Under the pieces are notes generated by a model. It made no database searches, was not told the DNA's origin, and saw only the letters and a list, made by a program, of their open reading frames with translations. Source: an uncultured Ferrovum sp. (GTDB taxonomy: Bacteria; Pseudomonadota; Gammaproteobacteria; Burkholderiales; Ferrovaceae). From it: a DNA stretch of 64,000 nt. The DNA lies in the NCBI GenBank assembly GCA_903905585.1, contig CAIVHB010000059.1, forward strand, positions 1 to 64,000, given 5' to 3'. This document shows, in pieces, positions 26,849-34,953 of this stretch. Numbering within the stretch: position 1 is the first letter of the stretch; each line of letters starts with the position of its first letter. A program made the position numbers and the translations under genes.

Positions 26849-27394
26849 CTACTGAACCAATACTGGAATCAAACTTCCAGTACTGTTTTCAGCACCCGCA
26901 AAATGGGTGCTGCCGCAAGTGGAGCATGCGGATTGCTGTGGCCATACGGTAGCAAGGGCTTGAGCATTCAGATTTTGCTCACCCACCTCAAATACCTTCA
27001 TGAGGGAAGGGACAAACCCCACTAACTCTGATTGACATTGCACTTGATTAGCCTTTGGAAAACTCACAGTCACCATGGCATCGCTACCAGGGGTTTGGTT
27101 GGCTTGCGCCACGCGCTGCCCCGCTTCGGCGGCTGCAGCATAATCAATATCTTTACAGCTTGAAGCAGCCGCATTCATGTTTGCACAAGGCAAAACATGC
27201 ATCGCTGCTAAAGCACAACTATCTGATAAGGATTGCAACTGACTTTGTGCAAGAAAAAGCCGTGTAAGGTCTATTGCCAAAGCCATCATTCCAATCAATG
27301 CAGATAACGATAGCGCCGCCAGAATTGCAATAGAACCTTTCATGCCATGAGCACGGTAAGAAGCATTGAAGCTTTTATGAGTATTTGAACTCAC
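26849..27394 (-). CDS. tadG: TadG-like Flp pilus assembly protein (short)
   Basis: Membrane-anchored Tad protein of 181 residues with a GTG start overlapping the cpaC stop (GTGA). The N-terminus reads HGMKGSIAILAALSLSALIG and MMALAIDLTRLFLAQSQLQS, the TadG/Flp-assembly signature. A secreted part with a Cys pair (CSTCG near residue 160) follows. It lacks the von Willebrand-like domain that makes many TadG proteins 400 residues or more, so it is a minimal form. Confidence 0.8.
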   Translation of the reverse strand: MSSNTHKSFNASYRAHGMKGSIAILAALSLSALIGMMALAIDLTRLFLAQSQLQSLSDSCALAAMHVLPCANMNAAASSCKDIDYAAAAEAGQRVAQANQTPGSDAMVTVSFPKANQVQCQSELVGFVPSLMKVFEVGEQNLNAQALATVWPQQSACSTCGSTHFAGAENSTGSLIPVLVQ

Positions 27395-29046
27395 TGGGAA
27401 GCCCCAATTGAAGATGAGGAGGCACGAGGGAGTCCTAACAGAGGTAACGCGCTACCGTCATCGCCTTGATAGCGATCGAAGGCTTGCAACGCCTTAGTTG
27501 CTTCCGACTCTACACGTGGCCTGAATAACTCAGCAGCTTGACCTGAAGGAATATTTTCAGAATAGGAAGACGCATCAAGATGAGATAAGGGCGTCTCATC
27601 TTCTTCTTGCTGCTTGCCTTCTAAAAAGAATTTTTTCTGTGAAGGTTCAGTATAGTGATCGGTTGGCAAAGGCAGTTTAGTATCACTTGAACGCACTAAA
27701 TGTGGCGTGACGACAAACAACAATTCCGTTTGATCTTTTTGAAATTGACTGCTGCGAAATAAAGCACCCAGAACCGGAATATCTGCCAACCATGGAATAG
27801 CTTGAATACTTGAGTTCACGTTATTTTGCATCAGCCCACCAATTGCGAAACTCTCACCATCACGCAGTTCAACGGCCGTGCTGGCTCGTCGCGTGGTGAA
27901 CAAGGGAAGAATAGCTTGACCACTCACGCCGGTTGCCGCCAAACCTAATCCCTGAGGGTTTAACTCTGAGACTTCAGGCGCCACTTTTAAGTGAATACGA
28001 CCGCCATCTAAAACCGTTGGGGTAAATTTCAATGCAATACCAAATTCTTTTTCTTCCAAGCTTGAGAGTGGCGCGCCTTGCGCTGTACTTTGCACCACAG
28101 GTATAAAAACCTTTCCTCCCGCCAAAAAGCTGGCTTGCTGACCACTCATGGCTAAAAGGCTAGGTTCAGCCAAAGTTTTAATAAGACTATCTTGTGTTTG
28201 GGCTGTGACCGAAAGAGTGGCATCCCCCGAGGCTAAACTCAGCGCTAGAGAGGCAGGAGCGGAGCTATTGGAAAGCGCTGATCCCAAAGAAGCGCTCCAA
28301 GCACCTTGACTGGCACTCAAGCCTACCTTCGCCCCCCACTGTTGCAACCAAGTTTTAGAAACCTCTGCAACTTTTACGTCTAACCGTACTTGCTGTGGCG
28401 CGGAGATTCTAAGTAGATTGATGAGCTGAAACGGTGAAGCCGAACCACTGCCGGAATTCGTATCTAAAGATTGCGCGGATCCATTTGAACTTGCATTTTT
28501 TGATTCAAAACGCGCAGGCATCATGGATTGGTTTGTAGGTAAGGAACCCATCAATGGCGCAGTATGCATCTGCAAAAATGCGCGACTCAGCAGAATAATT
28601 TGATGCGCTTTAAGGGCATCTGAAACGCTTCCATTCAGAATAATGCTGCTACCCAACTGGCTGACTTTCAAAGTACGCTCTTCGAGGAAATACTGTTTCA
28701 ATGCCAATTGAAGAGGCTGCAAATCAAAAGCCACCTCAACATCCATGGATTGTGTTTTTTGAGTTGCTGTCCAGATAAGAAGATTGGTTTTGCCAGAGCG
28801 TTTTCCTAAAACATACAGTTCCCGTGCACTGACCAAGCTCACGTCTGCAACCGTAGGGTCAGCCAGAGCAATGCGATGCACCGATTCTGGCAAAGACACC
28901 GTTACGGCTTGCCCGGCTTTAAGAGCAATCTGCTGCGCGTTTTCATTCGCAGGCCAACAAGGTTCTGCAATCGTCATCAGCGATAGCGACATATAAGCAC
29001 AGAGCTGAGTATGTTTCATGAGCGTCAAGGCTGACGATTTGATCAT
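27391..29046 (-). CDS. cpaC: Tad pilus secretin CpaC/RcpA
   Basis: Outer-membrane secretin pore for the Flp pilus, 551 residues. A signal peptide (about 12-32) is followed by the BON-like/pilus N domain (LKAGQAVTVSLPESVHRIAL, DVSLVSARELYVLGKRSGKT) and then the secretin core. The core shows VRLDVKVAEVSKTWLQQWGA, LAEPSLLAMSGQQASFLAGG, KFTPTVLDGGRIHLKVAPEV, ELRDGESFAIGGL and IPVLGALFRS. About 100 C-terminal residues after the core are Ser/Glu-rich and variable. Its ATG overlaps the cpaB stop and its stop overlaps tadG. Confidence 0.93.
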   Translation of the reverse strand: MIKSSALTLMKHTQLCAYMSLSLMTIAEPCWPANENAQQIALKAGQAVTVSLPESVHRIALADPTVADVSLVSARELYVLGKRSGKTNLLIWTATQKTQSMDVEVAFDLQPLQLALKQYFLEERTLKVSQLGSSIILNGSVSDALKAHQIILLSRAFLQMHTAPLMGSLPTNQSMMPARFESKNASSNGSAQSLDTNSGSGSASPFQLINLLRISAPQQVRLDVKVAEVSKTWLQQWGAKVGLSASQGAWSASLGSALSNSSAPASLALSLASGDATLSVTAQTQDSLIKTLAEPSLLAMSGQQASFLAGGKVFIPVVQSTAQGAPLSSLEEKEFGIALKFTPTVLDGGRIHLKVAPEVSELNPQGLGLAATGVSGQAILPLFTTRRASTAVELRDGESFAIGGLMQNNVNSSIQAIPWLADIPVLGALFRSSQFQKDQTELLFVVTPHLVRSSDTKLPLPTDHYTEPSQKKFFLEGKQQEEDETPLSHLDASSYSENIPSGQAAELFRPRVESEATKALQAFDRYQGDDGSALPLLGLPRASSSSIGASQ

Positions 29047-29795
29047 AGAGGCCCCTCCCGCTTCCTCGAAAAAAAAGCAACGTGATCCACTCCTTTGATC
29101 AATTCGATCTTTTGGCTTTCTAAATGCGTTGAAGTACTTGCATCATCTGAACGTTTAAGAGAAGACAAAGGTGCATCAGATTTAAATTGCTCTTTTCTAG
29201 ATGCGGATGAGGTGGGCATTCCGGCTAATAAGTTTTGGCGTGTCACGCCTGATGAGGGCACAACAACCAAGTCTTCTTGATTACGCAAGACCAAGGAAAG
29301 TGTGCCAACATTTCGGGCCAGATCCAGAAGCTCTGACTGTTCTGGCGTGACTTCAAGTGTCACTGCATTCACCACCTTAGGCTTTTTATCGTCATGGCTA
29401 GTCTCTTGCGCCACCGCCAAGACCAATACTTTTTCTAAGATGATTTTAGAAACACTCTGTTCTGTGCCAATAAGAGAAGCATGAGCCTCTTGTGTATTCA
29501 CAAGGATGTCGACAAAGCTACCAGGCAAAGCGAATCCTGCCACGCCTGCTACCTCATTCACGCGTACTGACATCGCTCGCATGCCAGGAGTGAGCTTATA
29601 AGACAGGCCCAATGAATCATTCGGGTGAGCTACTTTAACTGAACTTGCGATCGTTACAGCAGAAGGGGTGCGCAGTGGGGCAAACTCTTTTTCTGCAATC
29701 CATACCGAGGCAAACGCAAGAACAGCAGAACCCAGAAACAAAGCAAAAGCGCGAAGATGTCGCATGCTAAAAGGAAAGTATCGACGCATAGGCAT
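29043..29795 (-). CDS. cpaB: Flp pilus assembly protein CpaB/RcpC
   Basis: Periplasmic Tad component of 250 residues associated with the secretin. An N-terminal helix at about 13-30 anchors or exports it. The SAF/RcpC domain shows KLTPGMRAMSVRVNEVAGVA and FALPGSFVDILVNT, then VTLEVTPEQSELLDLARNVG and LSLVLRN. The last 60 residues are Ser/Lys-rich and probably disordered. It overlaps cpaC by ATGA. Confidence 0.92.
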   Translation of the reverse strand: MPMRRYFPFSMRHLRAFALFLGSAVLAFASVWIAEKEFAPLRTPSAVTIASSVKVAHPNDSLGLSYKLTPGMRAMSVRVNEVAGVAGFALPGSFVDILVNTQEAHASLIGTEQSVSKIILEKVLVLAVAQETSHDDKKPKVVNAVTLEVTPEQSELLDLARNVGTLSLVLRNQEDLVVVPSSGVTRQNLLAGMPTSSASRKEQFKSDAPLSSLKRSDDASTSTHLESQKIELIKGVDHVAFFSRKREGPL

Positions 29796-29810
29796 GGTGG
29801 TATTCCTTTT

Positions 29811-30257
29811 TTACAGCGCTATAAAAGTGAGCGTGCCTAAGGCAATGGAAACGCCATAGGGGATGCGAGAAACCGTTCTTCCCCAAGGTAAGAAAAACAG
29901 AATCATGATGCTGAGCACCCCGCCACTGATCGCACACAACAACCCATTCCATAAAGCTGCTGTAGGCCCTAAAAAACAACCAATAGTAGCCATTAACTTC
30001 ACGTCACCCCCTCCCAATATTCCCATTGCATAAGGAATAAGGAATAGCGCCAGCAGCAAAGCTCCGCCTGAAATCCAATCTGCAATCCCCATCCAACCCT
30101 GTGATTGAACGAGCAGAAAAAAACTGGTCGCGGCCCCAGCAGTAATTAAGGAATTGGGTATTCGTCGTGCATAGATATCCCAAACAGCGGCAACACTCAC
30201 AAGAATAACGAGCGCAATGAGCCGTGGGTCAAGAGAAGGAATAAGTGACGAGGTCAT
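29811..30257 (-). CDS. cpaA: prepilin peptidase CpaA/TadV
   Basis: Inner-membrane aspartic peptidase (A24 family) that cuts the Flp prepilin and TadE-type pseudopilins, 148 residues with about five or six helices. The two catalytic Asp motifs are visible: VWDIYARRIPN near residue 25 and GGGDVKLMATIG near 85. It lacks the methylase domain of PilD, as usual for Tad peptidases. It sits directly after flp (9 bases) and before cpaB. Confidence 0.93.
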   Translation of the reverse strand: MTSSLIPSLDPRLIALVILVSVAAVWDIYARRIPNSLITAGAATSFFLLVQSQGWMGIADWISGGALLLALFLIPYAMGILGGGDVKLMATIGCFLGPTAALWNGLLCAISGGVLSIMILFFLPWGRTVSRIPYGVSIALGTLTFIAL

Positions 30258-30266
30258 AGCGCTCTC

Positions 30267-30452
30267 TTAAGCTGCAGCGAGCGTGATTTTGTTAGCAATA
30301 TTGGTGAACACCAAGGTAAGACCGCTACCTAGATTGCTGACTGCAACCGTAATGGCGGCCCCTACTAACGCAATAATTAAGCCGTACTCAACGGCTGTAG
30401 CACCTTCTTCGTCTTGTAAAAAATCACAACATATTTTAACTAAAGCACGCAT
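30267..30452 (-). CDS. flp: Flp major pilin
   Basis: Precursor of the major Flp pilus subunit, 61 residues. The short basic/acidic leader ends in DEEG, with predicted cleavage after Gly17. The mature pilin begins ATAVEYGLIIALVGAAITVA, with Glu at +5 and Tyr at +6, the Flp signature. The remaining sequence forms one long hydrophobic helix. A strong AAGGAG ribosome site precedes the ATG. First gene of the Tad operon. Confidence 0.95.
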   Translation of the reverse strand: MRALVKICCDFLQDEEGATAVEYGLIIALVGAAITVAVSNLGSGLTLVFTNIANKITLAAA

Positions 30453-30478
30453 CCCTCTATCTCCTTAAGAAATCAAAC

Positions 30479-30499
30479 ACAGTGCGCGGATCGCACTGT
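30479..30499 (-). promoter_or_regulatory. stem-loop just upstream of the flp ribosome site
   Basis: ACAGTGCG (30479-30486) and CGCACTGT (30492-30499) form a perfect 8-bp stem with a 5-base loop. It ends about 10 bases before AAGGAG of flp, so it would cap the 5' untranslated region of the pilin mRNA or serve as an operator. There is no U-run on the minus strand to make it a terminator. Confidence 0.55.
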
Positions 30500-30537
30500 T
30501 GAATGACATGTTAGGGAAATAGATTCGGCTACAACAC

Positions 30538-30607
30538 GGAGAAGACTCCCGTTTTATGTAGAGGATACGCCTGATGTGTCAGGCGTATCCTCACGGGAGT
30601 TCTCTCC
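30538..30607 (-). terminator. very long hairpin between the fusion gene and flp
   Basis: The inner stem GAGGATACGCCTGA (30561-30574) and its complement (30579-30592) enclose a TGTG loop. The outer stem ACTCCCGT (30545-30552) pairs with 30593-30600 after an 8-base left-hand bulge. Seven further outer positions pair with one mismatch. In all there are about 28 base pairs. It sits after the stop of the upstream gene on the minus strand, so it may end or process that transcript, but a U-tail is missing. AATGACAT flanks it directly at 30502 and 30611. Confidence 0.55.
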
Positions 30608-30630
30608 TGCAATGACATACCAAAAAAAAT

Positions 30631-32406
30631 TCATGTAGGAAGCCTTGCCTTCCAATGTTGAATTTGTGTCACAGCATGCTTGATTTTCAGACTCAGAAAT
30701 ACCTGTCCGTAGAATGCAGACGCATGACTAGGCATCCCATCTGATCCATTAGGACCCAATACCGATGAAAGGGAAAGGGACGCGCTCATCCAAACCCGAC
30801 TAGGATCCACTGCCATCATTTCTGAAGTATCAATAATCCCAGCATGATGGCCCATTGTTTCCTCCGTTTCACCTCTCGCAATGAGCCATGCTCGCTGCTC
30901 ATCATCTTGATAATACGCATCCACATTCAGGGCATACATTTGCTGAGAAGCGCGAAGCCCCTCTTGATTTATTTTCTCCGCAACCCAAGTTTGACTTGCT
31001 TGACTTTCGCCATGCTCCCCAATGAAACACACATAATGAAAGCCATGCACGCTCGCGCTATGCACCATATCGATCAGCACAGATTCAAACACTTGAGGTG
31101 AAAGCCCCAGCGTTCCCGCCCACTGCATATGGCCCGTTGGATGATCGAAACGCCCCTCTGGAACAATAGAGATCAAAGGCGCGACTAAGGTATGCCCCAA
31201 TTCACTCGCAATGCGTTCAGAGGTGTAACGCATGACGAAATTGTGCTTTCCTAGCGCCATATGGCTTCCATTTTGTTCAATACCACCCGTAGGGATGAGC
31301 AAGGTATCAAATCCACTAGAGATCAGCTGCTTCACTTCAGGGCTACTGAGGTCTTCTAAAAAAACACTTTTGGCTAAGAGCGCTTGATAAGCTGCAGAGG
31401 CATTCACCCATATGACTTCAGTTAATAGCAGAGCAATCAACACTACCACTGGCCTTGATCTGGGTCGATGCCACAAAGCGATAAATGGCCGAATATAAAA
31501 AAACCAAACAGCGTGGCGCCCATCATGATCTGCAGATTGTTCGAGCCCTACTTGAATTCTTTTTGGAATAGTTGGCACGTATAGCGTTCCACACAGGCGA
31601 TCCCAGCACGCAAAGATAAACCCAAAGTTTTTATTAAAATGCTCCGGCTTTAAACTGTGATGGATCTGATGTTGAACAGGGCTAATCAACCAATGACTCC
31701 AGAACAGCCCGTAACTCACCCAAGCCCTAGAGTGTCTTACATTAAAACCCGCCAAGTAAAAAATAATCAGGCCAATATGCACTCCACCCCAGGTAAAAAT
31801 ATGACTGCTATGTGCCGTGATCAGGTTAAAGCAACCCTCTACCATCCCCATCAACAAGGCTGATAGGGTCAAAGAAAGAATGTCATCCACTGGATGAACC
31901 CGATAGGCAGTAAAGGGCGACAAGGCTTCTGCAGAATGATGCACTTGATGAAATTCCCACAATGCAGGAACCGAATGCTGCAGGCGATGACTCAAGAAAA
32001 AAGCTAAATCTATCGCAATGAGCGTCAAGATCGTCAGTGCAAGATCACTCCACCCAGCATTGCCCATCAAGGATTCTGCGGTGATGACTTTAAATACAGT
32101 AAAAGGCTCTGACAAATAGTCTTCACAGGCATTTGCAATCCAGCTATCAAGAACAAGGAATATCGGGCTAAAAAGCAATCCGAATATCACTCGATTGATC
32201 ACAAAAAAACGATAGTCAGCTAACGCTGAAGCGCGTAAGGAAAAAAAATACAGCTTGAGCTTAGATAGGCGCAGACGTTTTAAGGAACCATGACCGCATC
32301 CTGCAATCATGAATGCCGTCAAAAGATACAGCCAATACAATCGATCTTCAGGCATCAGGAATGCTCGCAAAGGCGCCATGAGGCGCCCCAACAAGTAGTC
32401 GATCAT
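30631..32406 (-). CDS. fatty acid hydroxylase/sterol desaturase fused to a creatininase-family domain
   Basis: A 591-residue two-domain protein. Residues 1-300 form a membrane di-iron hydroxylase of the sterol desaturase superfamily with the three histidine clusters HRLQH (140-144), HQVHH (153-157) and HQIHH (246-250) among several helices. A further helix at about 319-336 leads into a creatininase-family amidohydrolase (345-591), predicted periplasmic. This contains IPTGGIEQNGSHMALGKHNF (371-390), the PTGHMQWAGTLGLS segment and FIGEHGESQ. The EQNGxHMxLGKHN form belongs to an uncharacterised periplasmic creatininase subgroup. The gene starts 3 bases after the LuxR-type regulator and precedes the Tad locus. 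The function is unknown; lipid modification linked to the envelope is a guess. Confidence 0.85.
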   Translation of the reverse strand: MIDYLLGRLMAPLRAFLMPEDRLYWLYLLTAFMIAGCGHGSLKRLRLSKLKLYFFSLRASALADYRFFVINRVIFGLLFSPIFLVLDSWIANACEDYLSEPFTVFKVITAESLMGNAGWSDLALTILTLIAIDLAFFLSHRLQHSVPALWEFHQVHHSAEALSPFTAYRVHPVDDILSLTLSALLMGMVEGCFNLITAHSSHIFTWGGVHIGLIIFYLAGFNVRHSRAWVSYGLFWSHWLISPVQHQIHHSLKPEHFNKNFGFIFACWDRLCGTLYVPTIPKRIQVGLEQSADHDGRHAVWFFYIRPFIALWHRPRSRPVVVLIALLLTEVIWVNASAAYQALLAKSVFLEDLSSPEVKQLISSGFDTLLIPTGGIEQNGSHMALGKHNFVMRYTSERIASELGHTLVAPLISIVPEGRFDHPTGHMQWAGTLGLSPQVFESVLIDMVHSASVHGFHYVCFIGEHGESQASQTWVAEKINQEGLRASQQMYALNVDAYYQDDEQRAWLIARGETEETMGHHAGIIDTSEMMAVDPSRVWMSASLSLSSVLGPNGSDGMPSHASAFYGQVFLSLKIKHAVTQIQHWKARLPT

Positions 32407-32409
32407 GTC

Positions 32410-33156
32410 TTAGAGTTCTATTTTGTTTTCAAATATAAATAGAATCAGGCCTGCTTTTCCAGTAACGCTCAACTTTTCGTAAATAATGGTCAGTCGATTC
32501 CGCAATGTTGAAGGGCTGATATTCAGCAACTGAGCGATCACATCATTTTTTTTAGACGCATTTTCGTACATTTTTTTTACGGTCTCGCGTTCAGATTTTG
32601 TCAGCGCAGAAAATCGTTGAGGCCCACTCATATTTTTTCTGGTTGATGTGCGTATTGAAAACTGTTGAGCAGAAGTTTTCAACCAGATGGGGTTGAGCCA
32701 TGTTTCACCGTTATGCAGCGCTTCGATTCCGCGTAATAACTTAGCAGGTGGATCATTTTGATCTACAAATCCGCGAACGCCATGCGCGATGGCTTCACGC
32801 TTTAGCCACTCCTCTGATTTATTTTCCATCACCAGAATTTGTATGGGATATGTTTGTAATAGCTCAGTAAGTTCTGGTATGGACTGAGGTGTCAATAGCG
32901 CAATATCTAATACCACCACTGTGGCCACGGAGGACGTTAGCACCTTACGCAATGACTCCAAGTCATAGACTTCTCCTACGATATTCATATGCTTGGCATA
33001 TTCTTGAATGAGGTTGCGCAGACCCCGCATCATGATTGCGTGAGGATTGGCAAGAATGAGTCGGATGGGATAGCGGCACACCTCGCCATTTTGAAGCGCA
33101 TGTTGCTTGGGCACCAAGTGAGAGGGTTCAATCCGCAGAGATAAAGCTGTGTTCAA
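32410..33156 (-). CDS. NarL/LuxR-type response regulator
   Basis: Transcription regulator of 248 residues. Residues 30-150 resemble a receiver domain (YPIRLILANPHAIMMRGLRN, then VVVLDIALLTPQSI with a possible phospho-acceptor Asp, and AHGVRGFVDQNDPP). The C-terminus is a LuxR helix-turn-helix (FSALTKSERETVKKMYENAS, IAQLLNISPSTLRNRLTIIY). The start codon is TTG at 33156, with CGAGGA 8 bases upstream; no ATG occurs before the receiver domain. The usual acidic pair at the receiver start is replaced (ILANPH), so phosphorylation is uncertain. Its position just upstream of the fusion gene and Tad locus makes these plausible targets. Confidence 0.85.
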   Translation of the reverse strand: MNTALSLRIEPSHLVPKQHALQNGEVCRYPIRLILANPHAIMMRGLRNLIQEYAKHMNIVGEVYDLESLRKVLTSSVATVVVLDIALLTPQSIPELTELLQTYPIQILVMENKSEEWLKREAIAHGVRGFVDQNDPPAKLLRGIEALHNGETWLNPIWLKTSAQQFSIRTSTRKNMSGPQRFSALTKSERETVKKMYENASKKNDVIAQLLNISPSTLRNRLTIIYEKLSVTGKAGLILFIFENKIEL

Positions 33157-33288
33157 GGTACGGTCCTCGTTGAAATAAAGACCGCAACTCTAAACGGATT
33201 AATTACTAAATGGATTAAGCTTTTATAAAACTTTTTTGACCAGAATGACCGGTAAGCCATTGTTTATATTAAATTGACCAAGCTTTGT

Positions 33289-33831
33289 TCAACACACCAA
33301 TAAGTAATTAGGAAGGAGATGAACAGTTCGTTCACCCTCGCTAAACCAGATCTCTCGATCCTGAATAGTCACCTGTACACGCATCGTGCGCTGCGCTAAC
33401 GCAGCAAGAGCCTCGGTAGAATCCGAACTGAGATCGGTGATGGTGAGATTGTTGAGTCGTTCCAGTACAGCCTTATTGTGTTGCCACCAGACTGCTGCTG
33501 AACGTCCGCCGTAGGTGTACAGGTGAACACGATCTGCACGCCCCGATGCCTTACGCAAAAGACGCTCATCAGGAAGCCCTACCTCTATCCACAACCGCAG
33601 TGCACCGCTTAAATCATGCTGCCAAAGTGTGGCCTCATCCTCACTCGACAAACCTCTACCAAAAATTAACCCCTCGCCTGCGTGGAGGACAAAGGCGAGT
33701 AAACGCACCATCATGCGCTCGGTGGTCTCGGAGGGATGACACGCCAAGGAAAGTGTAAAGGCTTCAAAAACCTGACGATCCAGATCGTTCACTTGAAGCT
33801 CTACTTTGTAAATGGTTGCACGTAAGGCCAT
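33289..33831 (-). CDS. yaeQ: YaeQ family protein
   Basis: Small protein of 180 residues with the PD-(D/E)XK-like YaeQ fold. The molecular role is not established; E. coli YaeQ was linked to suppression of rfaH loss. Typical segments are ATIYKVELQVNDLDRQVFEA, LACHPSETTERMMVRLLAFV, WIEVGLPDERLLRKASGRAD and RTMRVQVTIQDREIWFSEGE. Its ATG directly follows the stop of the phosphoesterase gene, so the two are co-translated. Confidence 0.95.
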   Translation of the reverse strand: MALRATIYKVELQVNDLDRQVFEAFTLSLACHPSETTERMMVRLLAFVLHAGEGLIFGRGLSSEDEATLWQHDLSGALRLWIEVGLPDERLLRKASGRADRVHLYTYGGRSAAVWWQHNKAVLERLNNLTITDLSSDSTEALAALAQRTMRVQVTIQDREIWFSEGERTVHLLPNYLLVC

Positions 33832-34902
33832 TTATGCATCACCTTTAAAGTGACGAGTAGAAATACAAGAACCCTCATCAAAATACAGATCCCGCTCAGG
33901 CCATCGTAACGCACCTAAGCGGCCCATAAATCCAGTGCTGACAGCGTTTTTGCGCTCCACAAAGCGCCCACCTACTGAGTAGTCCGTGCAAAATACTTGT
34001 TGTTTTGCACCAAACCAAGCATCTGGTTCAACACCATAAAAGAGATTCGGGCCAAATGCGGTTCTGGGTTTGGCAGCTTGCGTACTCCATCGCCTCCAGT
34101 AATGACCAAAAATCACCGGGGTAGATTCTTGGTAGTGATCCCACCAGGCTGCTCGCTCAACAAAACGCCATGCGCCTCCCGCGAAAAAAGGAGGTTGGGT
34201 CTCCTTCTCGATGCCAGAAGTCAATACACGTATTGGGTTACCCATTTGTAGCTTGGCATTCCATTGACCTGTGAGGCGTAATAGAGGAGGAGGCGAATGC
34301 TCATTATGAAGTTGCTCTTGCCAAGGGAATTTTTCTTCAGCAGCCATCGTAGCTAAAGTACGATTTTCAATATCCGCTTTGAAAGCTTGATCAATGTCTT
34401 CAAAGGCTTTCATAGATTGAGCCGTGATCGTTCTTAACCGATCAACAGAGGGAGAATGCCAGGCAGCATGAACCACTCTCAGATCCTTGCCTTCTAGAGC
34501 TAAAGGCAAACTATCAAAAAATGCTTTAACAGCGTGTTGCTCACCTTTCGCAAGCATCGCAAAAGGTAGGTATCGCTCCCCCTCTTCTGACACATCCCCA
34601 TAGAACCAATCATTCCCGTCTTTACGCTGTCCACGCATCAAGTTCAGTTCATGATTACCCAATACGCACTGCACCCTGCCATCATCACGACGGCGTCGAA
34701 CCCAGTCGACCACAGCGGGACTGTCTGGTCCGCGGTCACATAAATCCCCCACAAAGACCAAGGTTCTGCCCTCAGGATGTCGGGCTTCACGGTCATATCC
34801 CAATACACGCACTAATTGAGTAAGTGCATCGATCTCGCCGTGCACATCGCCAACTACATCAACACCCTCTGAGAGCAAGGGCTGAATTAAGGAAAAGGTC
34901 AT
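33832..34902 (-). CDS. PPP-type metallophosphoesterase
   Basis: Calcineurin-like phosphoesterase of 356 residues, near Ser/Thr protein phosphatases and diadenosine tetraphosphatases. Metal-binding motifs are GDVHGEIDALTQL (18-30), FVGDLCDRGPDSPAV (50-64) and LGNHELNLM (about 80-88), with later histidines in VHAAWHSPS and FGHYWRRW. Its 5' end diverges from the small transporter genes; yaeQ follows immediately. The substrate (protein phosphate or dinucleoside polyphosphate) cannot be assigned. No clear ribosome site precedes the ATG. Confidence 0.87.
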   Translation of the reverse strand: MTFSLIQPLLSEGVDVVGDVHGEIDALTQLVRVLGYDREARHPEGRTLVFVGDLCDRGPDSPAVVDWVRRRRDDGRVQCVLGNHELNLMRGQRKDGNDWFYGDVSEEGERYLPFAMLAKGEQHAVKAFFDSLPLALEGKDLRVVHAAWHSPSVDRLRTITAQSMKAFEDIDQAFKADIENRTLATMAAEEKFPWQEQLHNEHSPPPLLRLTGQWNAKLQMGNPIRVLTSGIEKETQPPFFAGGAWRFVERAAWWDHYQESTPVIFGHYWRRWSTQAAKPRTAFGPNLFYGVEPDAWFGAKQQVFCTDYSVGGRFVERKNAVSTGFMGRLGALRWPERDLYFDEGSCISTRHFKGDA

Positions 34903-34953
34903 TAGGAAGGAAAGTCGTACAATCTGGGTTAATACGATGATGGATGGAAGAAT

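Noticed and set aside
30502-30618. Small insertion sequence or MITE with target duplication
   Set aside because: The 8-bp direct repeats are not next to terminal inverted repeats, and no second copy is known from this window; kept only as a possibility in the hairpin finding.
30609-30621. Sigma-54-like element on the minus strand before flp
   Set aside because: GG and GC are separated by 9 bases instead of 10, and the promoter would sit on the far side of the long hairpin.
30631-32406. Loss of creatininase metal ligands (EQN in place of EQH, His in place of Asp)
   Set aside because: The EQNGxHMxLGKHN form belongs to a known periplasmic creatininase subgroup, so it is not a defect of this copy.
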